The position numbers and the translations under genes are program-made. From positions 23,136,270 through 23,200,269 of the forward strand of contig OX637398.1 of assembly GCA_951799425.1 (NCBI GenBank): a DNA stretch of 64,000 nt, in the 5' to 3' direction. This DNA comes from Ilex aquifolium. Its lineage: Eukaryota > Streptophyta > Magnoliopsida > Aquifoliales > Aquifoliaceae. Positions 1-10,542 of the stretch are shown here, piece by piece. Position 1 is the first letter of the stretch. The number at the start of each line of letters is the position of its first letter. Below the pieces are notes generated by a model. That model made no database searches. It had not been told where the DNA came from and was given only the letters and a program-made list of their open reading frames with translations.

Positions 1-519
1 TGGGCGCCGACTATGGCAGCCCCATGGGCGCCTACCCCTTGGTTGAGCTCCCCACTCATCATCTCAACTCCTCACTTGCCCTCTCCTCATACCATGATAT
101 CCCAAGGAAGAATGCACTAGAAGGTCAAGGCCTAAGAAGACACCAATGGGATGACCACCATTGGGCGCCAACCATGGGGCGCCGACCACTGGGCGCCTAC
201 CCCCATGGTGCTCCCTTGCCTTGGTACTCCAGTACTCCTACTCTTATTCCAACTCAAGGTCCAGGCCTAAAGTCCAATCCAAGTCAGGAATCTCCTCCGA
301 CTGAATAGGAACACGAGGGAGAGAATGACGGATGCGAAGATCTACTCTTACCTTACTTGTGCTTACCAAAGAGGTCTACTCCTACCATGATTGCACTTAC
401 CAAAATAGTGGAAGACCTCTTCTTCACGGCACCGCCTCACCGCCTCACCATTGCTATATAATGTAAGCCCTCTCAAGGGTAAAGGGACACTGAAAACATC
501 TCCAAGATACTTGCTCTCT

Positions 520-559
<40 letters not shown>

Positions 560-795
560 AGCTCTGTAACACTTCGTTGATTGTTATTCATCAATAAAGA
601 ACACCGGCAAACACTGCCATTCGAAAGAGTGGACGTAGGTCACCCGAGACCGAACCACTATAAATATCTTGTGTTGACCCGTTATTTATTGTTTTACTCT
701 TGATTACCATTAACTACATGTTAATTGCTCATTAATCACACCCGTTGATACTCTTGACTGTTGATCTTGCACGAAGACAGTTTTGTGCATCATCA
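1..795 (+). repeat. 5' LTR of element A (left end outside window)
   Basis: This is the same sequence as 4006-4795, with a few indels and substitutions. It contains a TATA box (455-462), a CT microsatellite (about 513-556) and an AATAAA signal (593-598). It ends in CA directly before the primer-binding site. The identity to the 3' LTR is high by eye, so the insertion is fairly recent. Confidence 0.9.
455..462 (+). promoter_or_regulatory. TATA box in LTR A (5' copy)
   Basis: TATATAAT lies about 60 bp upstream of a CT-rich leader and is repeated at 4453-4460 in the 3' LTR. It is the likely RNA polymerase II start of the element. Confidence 0.6.
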
Positions 796-798
796 GTT

Positions 799-815
799 TG
801 GCGCCGTCTGTGGGA
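799..815 (+). promoter_or_regulatory. Primer-binding site of element A
   Basis: TGGCGCCGTCTGTGGGA lies 3 nt after the LTR end. The first eight bases match the 3' end expected for a tRNA-Asp-like primer, as used by Tat/Athila-type elements. This differs from the Met-tRNA site of every other element here. Confidence 0.75.
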
Positions 816-858
816 ACGACAAAGTTTCTATTGCTCTACTTCTTTGCTCATTGAATCC

Positions 859-2352
859 ATGGCAATCACCACGAGATCAAGGTCTCAACAACCCGGGGAC
901 AACAACCCGGCTCATCGGGAAGAGGTTCCGCCTCCCCCCGCACCTTCGGGAACTTCTGCCACGGCGACTCCCGTCGTCGGACAGCAACAACTCCTCCAGA
1001 CCATGCAGTTGCTGGTGAGCCAGAACCAGCAGATCATCCAACTCATGCTCTCCCAAGGAGGAGCACCACTCCCTCCAACAGTAGAGGAACAGGCAGCCTC
1101 TCACCAGGGGGTCCTTCGCCAAAACGCCCTGAGGCCACAAGGCGCCCCTCGCCCAACAGTCCCTCCTCATGTACGGACGCAGGAGGACAAAGACGAGAGC
1201 CAATATGGCGATCATGGAAGTCAGTACCACCACCCAACGGAGGACGTCCCCAACCAATGGGACGAGAAGATCAGAGAGGTGCAAAATCAACTCGGTGATG
1301 CCCTCAACGCCATTAAGGCACATGCGCCCGAAATGGTGGACTACCTGGTAAGACGTACCGACTCACCTTTTGTTGCTGATATAGTAAATTACCCTCTGCC
1401 CTTGAAGTTCAAGATGCCTACCATTGAGACCTTCGATGGCACCAAAGACCCTCAAGACCACTTGGACACCTACAAGGCCCTCATGCAACTCCACGACGTG
1501 CCTGAGGAGATCATGTGCAGAGCTTTCCCTACCACCCTGAAGGGGTCTGCTCGCCAGTGGTTCTCCAAGATGAAGCCCTCCTCCATCCATTCTTTCGCAG
1601 AGCTCAGTAGGTCTTTCGTCTCCCACTTCATTGGGGGACGCCGCCATCAGAAACCAGTGACCCACCTGCTTACCATCGAGCAGGACAGGGACGAAAGCCT
1701 CAGAAGCTACCTCGCCCGTTTCAACGATGAGGTCCTCCAGGTTGAGGAGCTAGACGATAAGGTGACCTTAGCTGCCTTTATCGCCGGTCTCCGCACCTCC
1801 AGTTTCATGTTCTCAGTCCTCAAGAAGCCGCCCTCCAACATGCCCGAGCTACTGTCCAGGGCACATAAATATATGAACGTCGAGGAGGTCACCAAAGCCC
1901 ATAGAGGTGAGTCCTCCCGAGGAGGGGAGAAAAGGAAGGACACTCGCGAGGACAGGTGGGAGGTAGAGAACAAAAGAAATAGGACAGAGGGAATCTCTGT
2001 CAAGGACCGCCTTGGTCCCCCACCTCTAAGAGAGCGACAACCTTTCACGCCACTCAACGTCTTGGTGGAGCACATCCTATTTCAGATACAGGATGACCCC
2101 ACGCTCCGTTGGCCCGGAAAAATGAAGTCCGCCCCAAACTGCAGAAATCACAGCAGGTACTGTCGCTTCCACCGCGACCATGGCCACGACACTGATAACT
2201 GCTATGAGCTCAAGAGGCAGATCGAGGAGCTCATACAACGTGGCCAGTTGAGGCAGTATGTGGCTGGCAGAGGTCAGGCCCTGCCACCTGACCGGGACCA
2301 GGACGACAGAGAATGCCAACAACCCCTCGGAGAAATTCAGACAATCTCTTGA
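859..2352 (+). CDS. gag: Gag polyprotein of element A
   Basis: The frame is intact, about 497 codons from the ATG at 859. The frame is open further upstream through the primer site, but the first ATG after the primer site is the plausible start. Order seen: a proline/glutamine-rich N-terminus, a capsid region (residues about 180-345) with the motifs FDGTKDPQDHL, ARQWF and SYLARFNDEV typical of plant Ty3 retrotransposon gag, a basic linker, and a C-terminal Cys/His-rich segment (CRFHRDHGHDTDNCYELK, about residues 435-455) with the spacing usual for Tat-lineage gag. The protein should form virus-like particles that package the element RNA. It is the only protein A encodes and it has no internal stop, unlike every pol in the window. 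Confidence 0.88.
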   Translation: MAITTRSRSQQPGDNNPAHREEVPPPPAPSGTSATATPVVGQQQLLQTMQLLVSQNQQIIQLMLSQGGAPLPPTVEEQAASHQGVLRQNALRPQGAPRPTVPPHVRTQEDKDESQYGDHGSQYHHPTEDVPNQWDEKIREVQNQLGDALNAIKAHAPEMVDYLVRRTDSPFVADIVNYPLPLKFKMPTIETFDGTKDPQDHLDTYKALMQLHDVPEEIMCRAFPTTLKGSARQWFSKMKPSSIHSFAELSRSFVSHFIGGRRHQKPVTHLLTIEQDRDESLRSYLARFNDEVLQVEELDDKVTLAAFIAGLRTSSFMFSVLKKPPSNMPELLSRAHKYMNVEEVTKAHRGESSRGGEKRKDTREDRWEVENKRNRTEGISVKDRLGPPPLRERQPFTPLNVLVEHILFQIQDDPTLRWPGKMKSAPNCRNHSRYCRFHRDHGHDTDNCYELKRQIEELIQRGQLRQYVAGRGQALPPDRDQDDRECQQPLGEIQTIS

Positions 2353-3806
2353 GGGCTACAACTCCGCCAAGGAAACATTAGCCCACCTATGGGACACACC
2401 TGAAGATTTTATTTATCTTTTATAGTTTTAGTTGATTAATTTTGTTATAGTTTCATTATTTTATGAAATAAAATTTTGCAAGATTATTATAACTGTCTTG
2501 TTTTCATCTCAAACAGCCTACGACTTAACAACAACAAGGTAGACAAAAGTCAAAAGGCGCCCAGACGAGGGGTCTTGCCCTCTCCACCTTGGGCATCTCC
2601 CATGATGCCGCCCAGACAATAGGTCTCATCCTCTCTCACTAGGCGCTAAACAGCAGGCACCCGGCCATGGGTGCCACGCTCCTCAACACCCTTCTCATCT
2701 CTATCTCAATGGAATGAGCTTCAGGCGCCCAGCTCCTCAGAGCCCTCCTCATCGCCATCTCAATTGAATGAAAGAGTCCTACCTGCTCAGCAGCATCCTC
2801 TTGTGCCTGCTGCTCGAGCCCTACTGCTCCGTGGCATCCTCTCGTGCCTGTCCCCCGAGACCTACCTGCTAAGCAGCATCCTCTTGTGCCTGCTGCTCGA
2901 GCCCTACTGCTCTGTGGCATCCTCTCGTGCCTGCCACCCGAGCCCTAACTGCTTCGCGGCATCCTCTCGTGCCTACCGCTCAAGCACCAAATGTTCTCTG
3001 CAGTCCCTAGTGCCTGCCTCTTTAACATCCCTAGGAGTCACAGACCTCCAAAGTTGCTCCTTGGCCAAAGTCGCATTGCTACAATCCCCCTAGAAACCGC
3101 ACTGGAGTCTCAACTCCTACAGCAGTACAACAGCTAGATCTGGTACACACATGAGCCACAGTTTGAGAAGGAATGGGGGCACCACTAGACTTGGCACCTG
3201 GCCATCGGACCTTAACTGGGGGCATAAAACCTCACTCTCTCGGGAGAAGAAGAGACACCACCATGAAAGCACAAGGAACCTCCACCTCCATCATCGCTCT
3301 TTCAACAGGAGCTCCTGAAATCAGAGACAAGGTCAGTTAATGACCAGGCACCAGAGAGGCGTCGCCCAAGGAGCTGCCCTGTTTCCAGGCTTCTCCCAAG
3401 GCACCTGCCCAGTTGGCGTCGCCCAAGGGGAGCTAGCAGGGCCCTTGCCCAGGACAATCAAGGCCCTCGTTTATGTCAGCCAGCACCTCGCCCAGCTGTC
3501 CACCTGACGTCACCCAACGCCTTGGCACCCCCCAGGCTATTCTTCATGCACTTGGCGCCTCCATCTGCTAAGTTGCCCAATCTCCAAAGATGCTCTGATA
3601 TTGATCACCACAACGACATCACCATAGGCAGGGGAGCCTTCATGCCACGCCTTCAAGGAGTTCATGGATCATCCATAGAATCTCCCATCAGCAGGAATGG
3701 AAAGTTGAAGACTGGAAGCACCATGAGAAACAAGAAAATTTCTGCTCACTCAAGCGAAGCCGAAGCACATGCCCTCAACCCCTTCCTCTCGAGAAAGTCA
3801 GAGCTC
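2353..3806 (+). other. Non-coding internal region of element A
   Basis: After the gag stop there is an AT-rich stretch to about 2500, then GC-rich sequence with many GGCGCC and GCCCAAGG words and the tandem repeat at 2793-3000. No pol domain can be read in any frame. The 140-codon open frame at 2671-3093 is a by-product of the 41/42-bp repeat. Confidence 0.7.
2793..3000 (+). repeat. Five-copy tandem repeat, 41-42 bp unit, in element A
   Basis: The word GCATCCTCTYGTGCCT recurs at 2793, 2834, 2876, 2917 and 2959, spacing 41-42 bp, with alternating unit types that give an 83-bp higher period. Confidence 0.85.
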
Positions 3807-3823
3807 GGGGCATGGGGGGCAAA
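3807..3823 (+). promoter_or_regulatory. Polypurine tract of element A
   Basis: GGGGCATGGGGGGCAAA lies directly before the TG that opens the 3' LTR, where plus-strand DNA synthesis would be primed. Confidence 0.65.
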
Positions 3824-4517
3824 TGACGAGTCCAAATTCAACTGGGCTAAGCCCGATGAAAATAAGTCGAGAAAGGCCCGAATACCAATGGGCCCCGGGA
3901 TTAATCCAAGTCTCCAAAACCTATCAAGTCGGGTCACCCATTTAAGGAGAATGGGGAAGAGGCGAAGGAGTCGAGGGACAGTCGAAGCCTTATGGGCGCC
4001 GACTATGGGCGTCGACTATGGCAGCCCCATGGGCGCCGACCCCTTGGTTGAGCTCCCCACTCATCATCTCAACTCCTCACTTGCCCTCTCCTCATACCAT
4101 GATATCCCAAGGAAGAATGCACTAGAAGGTCAAGGCCTAAGAAGACACCAATGGGATGACCACCATTGGGTGCCAACCATGGGGCGCCGACCACTGGGCG
4201 CCTACCCCCATGGTGCTCCCTTGCCTTGGTACTCCAGTACTCCTACTCTTATTCCAACTCAAGGTCTAGGCCTAAAGTCCAATCCAAGTCAGGAATCTCC
4301 TCCGAATGAATAGGAACACGAGGGAGAGAATGACGGGATGCGAAGATCTACTCTTACCTTACTTGTGCTTACCAAAGAGGTCTACTCCTACCATGATTGC
4401 ACTTACCAAAATAGTGGAAGACCTCTTCCTCACGGCACCGCCTCACCATTGCTATATAATGTAAGCCCTCTCAAGGGTAAAGGGACACTGAAAACATCTC
4501 CAAGATACTTGCTCTCT

Positions 4518-4559
<42 letters not shown>

Positions 4560-4795
4560 AGCTCTGTAACACTTCGTTGATTGTTATTCATCAATAAAGA
4601 ACACCGGCAAACACTGCCATTCGAAAGAGTGGACGTAGGTCACCCGAGACCGAACCACTATAAATCTCTTGTGTTGACCCGTTATTTATTGTTTTACTCT
4701 TGATTACCATTAACTACATGTTAATTGCTCATTAATCACACCCGTTGATACTCTTGACTGTTGATCTTGCACGAAGACAGTTTTGTGCATCATCA
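3824..4795 (+). repeat. 3' LTR of element A
   Basis: It runs from TG after the polypurine tract to CA at 4795 (972 bp). Its second part is the counterpart of 1-795. It contains TATA 4453-4460, CT microsatellite about 4513-4556 and AATAAA 4593-4598. The 5-bp target duplication should be GATTG (4796-4800); the left copy is outside the window. Confidence 0.85.
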
Positions 4796-7700
4796 GATTG
4801 TTTTCACAAGCGGATCTCATTCCAATTACCGGGAGGGGTAGTCTTTACTTTCATGAATGATCGCAATTCTTCCCATCCATTTTCTACTACGGGTAGTAGA
4901 TTCTTGAAAGCTAAGGCGGGGAGCCACTTGAGTTTCTTAGCTAGCTTGATGGGAGATGATCGGGATAGATCCCAACCGGATGTGATGTTGATAGTATCGG
5001 ATTTTTTGGATGTTTTTCTCGATGAATTACTTGGGTTACCCCCACAACGAGAGATTGAATTCAAGATTGATCTCTATCCGGGAACCGAACCCATATCCAT
5101 TGCTCCCTATAGAATGGCACCTTTGGAGTTGAAGGAGCTAAGGAAGCAGTTAGACCATCTGTTGGCTATTGGGTTTATCCATTTGAGTACTTCACATTGG
5201 GGAGCCCCGGTCCTCTTTGTGAAGAAGCATGACGAAACGCTTCGGTTATGCACGGACTACCGAAGGTTGAATCGTGTGACAGTGAAGAATAAATACCCAT
5301 TGCCACGAATCGACGACTTATTTGATCAGTTGAGGGGTTCTAAGTATTACTCCAAAATTGATCTTCGCACTGGGTACCATCAACTGCGGATTAAGGAGGA
5401 GGATATTCCTAAGACAGCTTTTCATACCCGATATGGTCATTTCGAATATACGGTGATGCCGTTCGGACTGACTAATGCTCCAACAGCCTTCATGGATTTA
5501 ATGCACAGGGTATTTCGGCCGTATCTAGATCAGTTTGTCATCGTGTTTATTGATGACATACTAATCTATTCCCAGACTCACGAGGATCATGGACGCCATC
5601 TCTCTATTGTGCTACAGACATTGAGAGAACATAAGTTATATGCGAAGATGAGTAAGTGTGAGTTTTGGATGAAGGAAGTTAAATTCCTTGGCCATGTTGT
5701 GTCGGAACAAGGGGTAGTTGTTGACCCCGCAAAGATTGAGGCAGTGATGAAGTGGGAACCACCAAAGAATGTGACTGAAGTACGTAGTTTTCTGGGCTTA
5801 GCAGGCTACTACCGGAGGTTTGTGGAGGGGTTCTCAAAGCTAGCAATGCCGATGACACGTCTCACAAAGAAGGGAGAAAAATTCTTGTGGACTCAAGAGT
5901 GTGAACTAGCTTTTCGCACCTTGAAGGAGAAGTTGACAACCGCTCATGTCCTCATTATTTCGAGTAGTGGGGAAGGATACAATGTGTACATCAATGCTTC
6001 GCTACAAGACTTGGGGTGTGTGCTAATGCAAGGAGGGAAGGTAGTTGCCTATGGCTCTAGGCAACTCAAGGTTCATGAGCAGAATTATCCCACCCATGAC
6101 TTAGAGCTGGCCGCCGTGGTTTTTGCTCTTAACTTGTGGAGGTGTTACTTGTACGGAGAGAAATTCCAAGTGTTTTCTGATCATAAGAGCCTCAAGTACA
6201 TATTCACCCAGAAGGACTTGAATCTTCGGCAAAGAAGGTGGATTGAGTATTTAGAAGACTATGATTTCACACTCAATTACCATCCGGGGAAGGCGAATGT
6301 AGTAGCGGATGCACTGAGTAGAAAATCTAGGGGTGAAATCAATTCCCTTGTGGTGAATAGGTGGAAGATGGTGGATGCTTTGGAGGAATTTGATCTATGG
6401 GTGGATAGACAGGAGGATCGACAATGCCTATTCAATCTTGTAGCTCAACCAATGCTTCGACAAAGGATTGTGGCGTTGCAACGATTAGACATCGAGTTGG
6501 AGGCTATCCGGAGTAAGTTGGAGAGGAGTGAGATTGTTGAGAATTGGGCAATAAGTGATGATGAGTTACGGTTTCAGGGAAGGCTATGTGTACCCGATCA
6601 TGACCAAGTAAGGGAAGAAGTGTTGGGTGAGTGCCATCGTTCCAAGTTCTCCATACATCCGGGTAGTACCAAAATGTATAGGGACATGAAGCGGCAGTAT
6701 TGGTGGAAGGGAATGAAGAAGGATGTGGCTAGATACGTTTCAAAATGTGTGGTGTGTCAGCAAGTGAAGATTGAGCATCAAAAGCCCGGAGGATTACTGC
6801 AGTCCTTGCCAATTCCCAAGTGGAAGTGAGATCACATCACCATGGACTTCGTATCTGGCTTTCCACGGACTTCAAGAGGGCATAATGCCGTATGGGTCAT
6901 TGTTGATAGACTCACCAAGTCCACTCACTTCTTGAGTATGAAGACCACCGACACATTAGAGACCCTGAGCAAGGTCTATATTCGTGAGATAGTGAGATTG
7001 CATGGAGTTCCGCTATCCATTGTGTCGAATCGTGATTCTCATTTCGTAGCGCAATTTTGGCAAAGTCTTTAAAGAGCTATGGGGACAGAGTTACACTTTA
7101 GTACCGCCTTTCATCCCCAAACGGATGGCCAATCCGAGAGGGTAATACAAATTTTGGAAGACCTGCTACGAGCTTGTGTGTTGGACTTCAATGGAAGTTG
7201 GAGTGATCATTTGTCGCTGGTGGAGTTCGCATATAACAACAGCTATCAGGCCAGTATTGGGATGGCTCCTTATGAGGCATTGTACGGAAGACCATGTAGG
7301 TCCCCGACTTGTTGGTTGGAAGTTGGAGAAAGTAGTTCGTTTGGGCCAGAGATTGTTCGGGAGACTACGGAGAAAATTCAACTTATCCGAGAGAGACTAC
7401 GTACGACACAAAGTAGACAGAAAAGCTATGCGGATAGAAGACGAAGACCTTTGGAATTCCAAGAGGGGGACTATGTGTTCCTCAAAGTGTCACCCAAGAA
7501 GGGAGTGTTGAGATTCGGCAAGAAGGGAAAATTAGCTCCAAGGTATATCGGACCCTTCGAAGTGATCAAAGCGGTGGGCAAAGTGGCATATCAACTTCGG
7601 TTACCAGCTTAGTTGTCAGGAGTACATGACGTGTTCCACGTGTCAATGTTGAGAAAGTGTCGATCGGATACAACTCACGTCGTAGATTTAGAGGATATTG

Positions 7701-7885
7701 AAGTTCAAGATGGAGCAACATATGAAGAACAACCGGTGAAGATTCTGGATACCAAAGAGAAGGTGCTCCGCAATAAAGTCATCCAATTGGTGAAGGTCTT
7801 GTGGCAACACCATGGGGTGGAGGAAGCTACCTGGGAACCCGAGCTAGAGATGCGAGAGAAGTACCCTCATTTGTTCGCTACTTAA
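4796..7885 (+). pseudogene. pol: Pol of element B: RT, RNase H, integrase, chromodomain with three stops
   Basis: The frame resumes in the protease-RT linker. RT is readable, with the core VFIDDIL at about 5545-5565. RNase H follows, but its first catalytic Asp is changed (YINAS at about 5990 where sisters have D). The His/Cys zinc finger of integrase is at about 6630-6760. Stops fall at 6826-6828 (TGA at a Trp position), 7070-7072 (TAA at a Gln position) and 7610-7612 (TAG at a Gln position). All three fit single C-to-T or G-to-A transitions. The second integrase Asp is also lost (SNRDS where relatives have SDRDS, about 7027). The chromodomain (LVKVLWQHHGVEEATWEPE) ends the frame at 7885. 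It cannot make an active enzyme. The pattern fits decay of methylated cytosines (inference). Confidence 0.9.
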
Positions 7886-7888
7886 GGT

Positions 7889-7908
7889 AAGTTTCGAGGA
7901 CGAAACTT
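7889..7908 (+). promoter_or_regulatory. Pre-PPT hairpin, element B
   Basis: Perfect inverted repeat AAGTTTCG-AGGA-CGAAACTT between the pol stop and the polypurine tract. Recurs in all Tekay-type copies here at the same position. Confidence 0.7.
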
Positions 7909-7911
7909 TCT

Positions 7912-7924
7912 TTAAGGGGGGTGG
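7912..7924 (+). promoter_or_regulatory. Polypurine tract, element B
   Basis: A TTAAGGGGGGTGG run ends 2 nt before the LTR start TGTAAAC. Confidence 0.75.
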
Positions 7925-8086
7925 ATTGTAAACTCCCACATGTAATAGAACTTATACCAACTATGTTGATATACAAATGTATGTTGTATAAGTTTGGGTT
8001 GGTTTTAGAAGGGTTTGGAATGGAGTGGAAATGTGAAATGTGAATGCACAGGGCAATTGGGGCAGATCAGGCAAAGCGTACCGGTA

Positions 8087-8155
8087 CGCGTACCGGTACG
8101 ACGAACTCTAGTAGCCATAGCGTACCGGTATGCATTCCGGTACGGTTTGGCTAAC
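8087..8155 (+). repeat. Palindrome array CGTACCGGTACG in LTR B
   Basis: Two adjacent perfect 12-bp palindromes (8087-8098, 8099-8110) and two degenerate ones near 8131 and 8144. Confidence 0.85.
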
Positions 8156-9408
8156 TTCCTGATTTTCTGATTTCCTCTTCTCCTGAGCTATCCCCAAGCT
8201 ACCCTTTCATCCTTATTTGTCTCAAATAGTTGGGATGGTGTAGTAGATCCTATGGATGGTGGTATGTTGGGTCTAGGAGGGGTCAAGCGATTAAGAATGT
8301 ACATAGGCCTTGTATTTTAAAATTTCAGTAAATTTACTTTAGTAGTATGATAAATCATAAAATTAAATCTTTTTAGGACAAAAAAACATTAAATATGAAT
8401 TCGGAACGTCTAAAAACCTTAGAGTGGTCATATAGATCAAAATGGAGATAGTTAGTGGCAAAATTGTAATTTCAAGGAAAAATGTAATTTTTGGCCCTGT
8501 GAACAGTAAAAATCGGGATTGGGCAGCCTTATAACACCATTTCCTTCCATTTTCCCTCATTTATTTCACTCCACTCTCACCCCACACCTCTTAGAACCCT
8601 AAAGGAAGATTAAGGGAGAAAGAAAATGGAGGAAGGAGATCTATAGAGTTTGGGTTTAGCTTGGAAATCTTGACTCAAGGTAGGGGTTTTCTTCCATTCT
8701 CTTGCATTGAGGCTAGGGCATACATATATATACATTCTTTTGACTCTAAATCTTATATACTTGCTATGAAATTGTTGATTCTTGATATTTATGCAAATGT
8801 GGTCATGTTTTAAACAATGCTATGGTGGAATCACCATTAAAACTCTTTTTTTGGTCTCAAACCCTAGTTCTCAAGGAAAAGGGGTTTTTCTCTTGATTTT
8901 TCATTGATTCTTGAATTCAAAAACTTTAGTGCTTGAAATTGAACCACAAAATGATATTTATGAGGATCTCTTGTATATTTTCTCACATTGTCTCTGTTGT
9001 GCTATTTTATGAGAAATTTGGAGAATTTTGGGAATGACTTGTTATTTTTGAGAAATTGTGGACATTGTATTTCTTGTATGGTTGTTTGGATGAACATGAG
9101 GGTGAGAGGTTACTTGTAAGGATGCTCATGCCAAAGAGAACAATATTATATCATGTGTGGGTTATGGGTTTACTTCTGGGAAAATTGTATGGCTCCATGT
9201 TGGTAATTGGTTTCACCTCTCCGTTTAACTTTATTGTTGTTCGTAAACTAGAGATCTATTAAAATGTCCATGTTTTCCTTCAAAAGTTATATATGATATT
9301 TGCAAAATGAGACCGGCTTGTTTTATATGTTTTCTAAACCTTGTTCGAGTTTGAGAGAATGTTGCTACAGAGCTTAGTGCTCACCCCCCTACAAATAATA
9401 TATTTTCA

Positions 9409-9501
9409 GATTATAGTTTGGAGGAAGAGCTTAGAGTTGATGAGCCGGCACAATGGGAAGCTCCAATAGACAGGAACGTGGATCCCGAGATTGATGCCTA
9501 G
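9409..9501 (+). other. Conserved 30-codon open frame in LTR B
   Basis: An open frame (DYSLEEELRVDEP ... stop TAG) follows an acceptor-like TATTTTCAG. It is one of ten homologous frames, all 93 bp and all ending TAG. It has no ATG of its own. Confidence 0.55.
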
Positions 9502-9793
9502 AGCTACATGCTCTTAGATTCTACCTTAGGAAGTTTATTTTGAGACAATGTAATGTCTAATATTTTGGTTATTCCGCTGCAAACTCATAGTTGATTTTTG
9601 GGATGTAATTGTCCTATTTGGGCATATTCTTTTGGATGTAATGGCCATGGTTTGGCTTATTCTTTTGGGTTGATGATGTAGATATCATGTATGATGAATG
9701 AAATTTCTTTATGGCTGGAATTTATTAGTTGCTCTCATGATGTGAATGGGTTTAAATAGTAATGCCGACCAAGGGGGATCTTGGGGCGTTACA

Positions 9794-10057
9794 GGCACCC
9801 AACCGACACGGTATTTATGGACTTCCACCAACGGCTCCGCATACGCCCACCTACTTTATGGACTCGATACCAACGGAGTGCGTATCCAAATCACCGGGTC
9901 TTTCACCCTAGGGACAATCTAGCCCTTGTTGCTAACCCCGACCCTATTTTCAATGCAAACCAGTGCGACTCAGTCGAACCTTGGTCCAACTTTCCTGAGC
10001 TCGCGCATCATCCACCAAGAATGGGGTTTGATCAAAACCATGCACACACCCACACCC
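9794..10057 (-). repeat. E' LTR fragment 1 (minus orientation)
   Basis: Its complement aligns with the E LTR at about 14180-14420 and it resembles 60160-60400 in E''. It lies between element B and element C1, which both inserted into it. The 93-codon open frame here is accidental. Confidence 0.75.
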
Positions 10058-10319
10058 TGTAACACCCCGCATTTTCGTTTATATATGTATATAGATATAT
10101 ACTAAATAATAGTTGTAAAAATGTTGATATAGTATAACTCGAAGAAATAATATTTGAAATTTAGTTTTAGTATGTGAAAATATGAAATTTTATGTCCTAG
10201 AACTTGTACTAAATAGGTTTGAGGTAGAAATATATGTTGGAGAGGTTTGGGATGGTTTTGGAAGAGATTGGAATGGATTAGAAATGAAAAATAAAGGAAG
10301 TAGGCAAATCTAGGATCAA

Positions 10320-10481
10320 CTACCGGTAGTAACTACCGGTAGTCAATGGTCCAGTGTGCCCGAGCTATCGGTAGTCAATACGTAGTCGAGTGTCCAGTGT
10401 ACCCGAGCTACCGGTAGTCAACAGGTAGTCGAGTGCCCAGAATAGTCGAACTACCGGTAGTCATAGTTTAACTACCGGTAG
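10320..10481 (+). repeat. Palindrome array CTACCGGTAG in LTR C1
   Basis: Perfect copies at 10320, 10333, 10408, 10451 and 10472 and a one-mismatch copy at 10365. Ends 53 bp before the TATA box. Confidence 0.9.
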
Positions 10482-10534
10482 TCACTGTAAAAATCAGACA
10501 ATTTTAGTTCGCGAACAGCCGGTTTTTCCCCCAC

Positions 10535-10542
10535 TATAAATA
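10535..10542 (+). promoter_or_regulatory. TATA box in LTR C1
   Basis: TATAAATA just downstream of the palindrome array and upstream of an ATG-free, purine-rich leader. Confidence 0.7.

Larger units (their letters stand above)
1..4795 (+). mobile_element. Element A: GAG-only non-autonomous LTR retrotransposon (TR-GAG type)
   Basis: Two direct-repeat LTRs flank a single gag frame. Nothing between the gag stop (2352) and the 3' LTR resembles protease, RT, RNase H or integrase. The 5' LTR starts left of the window. The 3' LTR ends ...CATCA at 4795 and is followed by GATTG (4796-4800), which belongs to the target pol of element B, so A inserted into B. Non-autonomous elements with only gag are known in plants as TR-GAGs; that name is from the literature, the structure is seen here. 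A is visibly more GC-rich than its surroundings. It depends on an autonomous partner for RT and integrase, probably of the Tat/Retand type to judge from gag and primer site (inference). Confidence 0.85.
4796..9793 (+). mobile_element. Element B: decayed Tekay/Del-type chromovirus (3' part)
   Basis: Pol remnant, pre-PPT hairpin, polypurine tract and one 3' LTR, plus strand. The 5' LTR, gag and protease lie left of the window beyond element A. The LTR ends GGGGCGTTACA at 9793 and is followed by minus-strand LTR sequence of E', its insertion target. Confidence 0.85.
7927..9793 (+). repeat. 3' LTR of element B (1867 bp)
   Basis: Starts TGTAAACTCCCAC and ends GGGGCGTTACA. Holds a palindrome array (8087-8155), a donor-like AAG|GTAGGG (8679/8680) and the conserved 93-bp frame (9409-9501). 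Its opening 250 bp resemble the palindrome-bearing module of the E and C LTRs rather than those of G2 or K. Confidence 0.85.

Noticed and set aside
2671..3093. 140-codon frame in element A
   Set aside because: Produced by the 41/42-bp tandem repeat; no domain and no similar frame in the rest of the element.
9781..10062. 93-codon frame between elements B and C1
   Set aside because: Lies across the LTR B end and a minus-strand E' LTR fragment; the homologous E and E'' sequence is not open.
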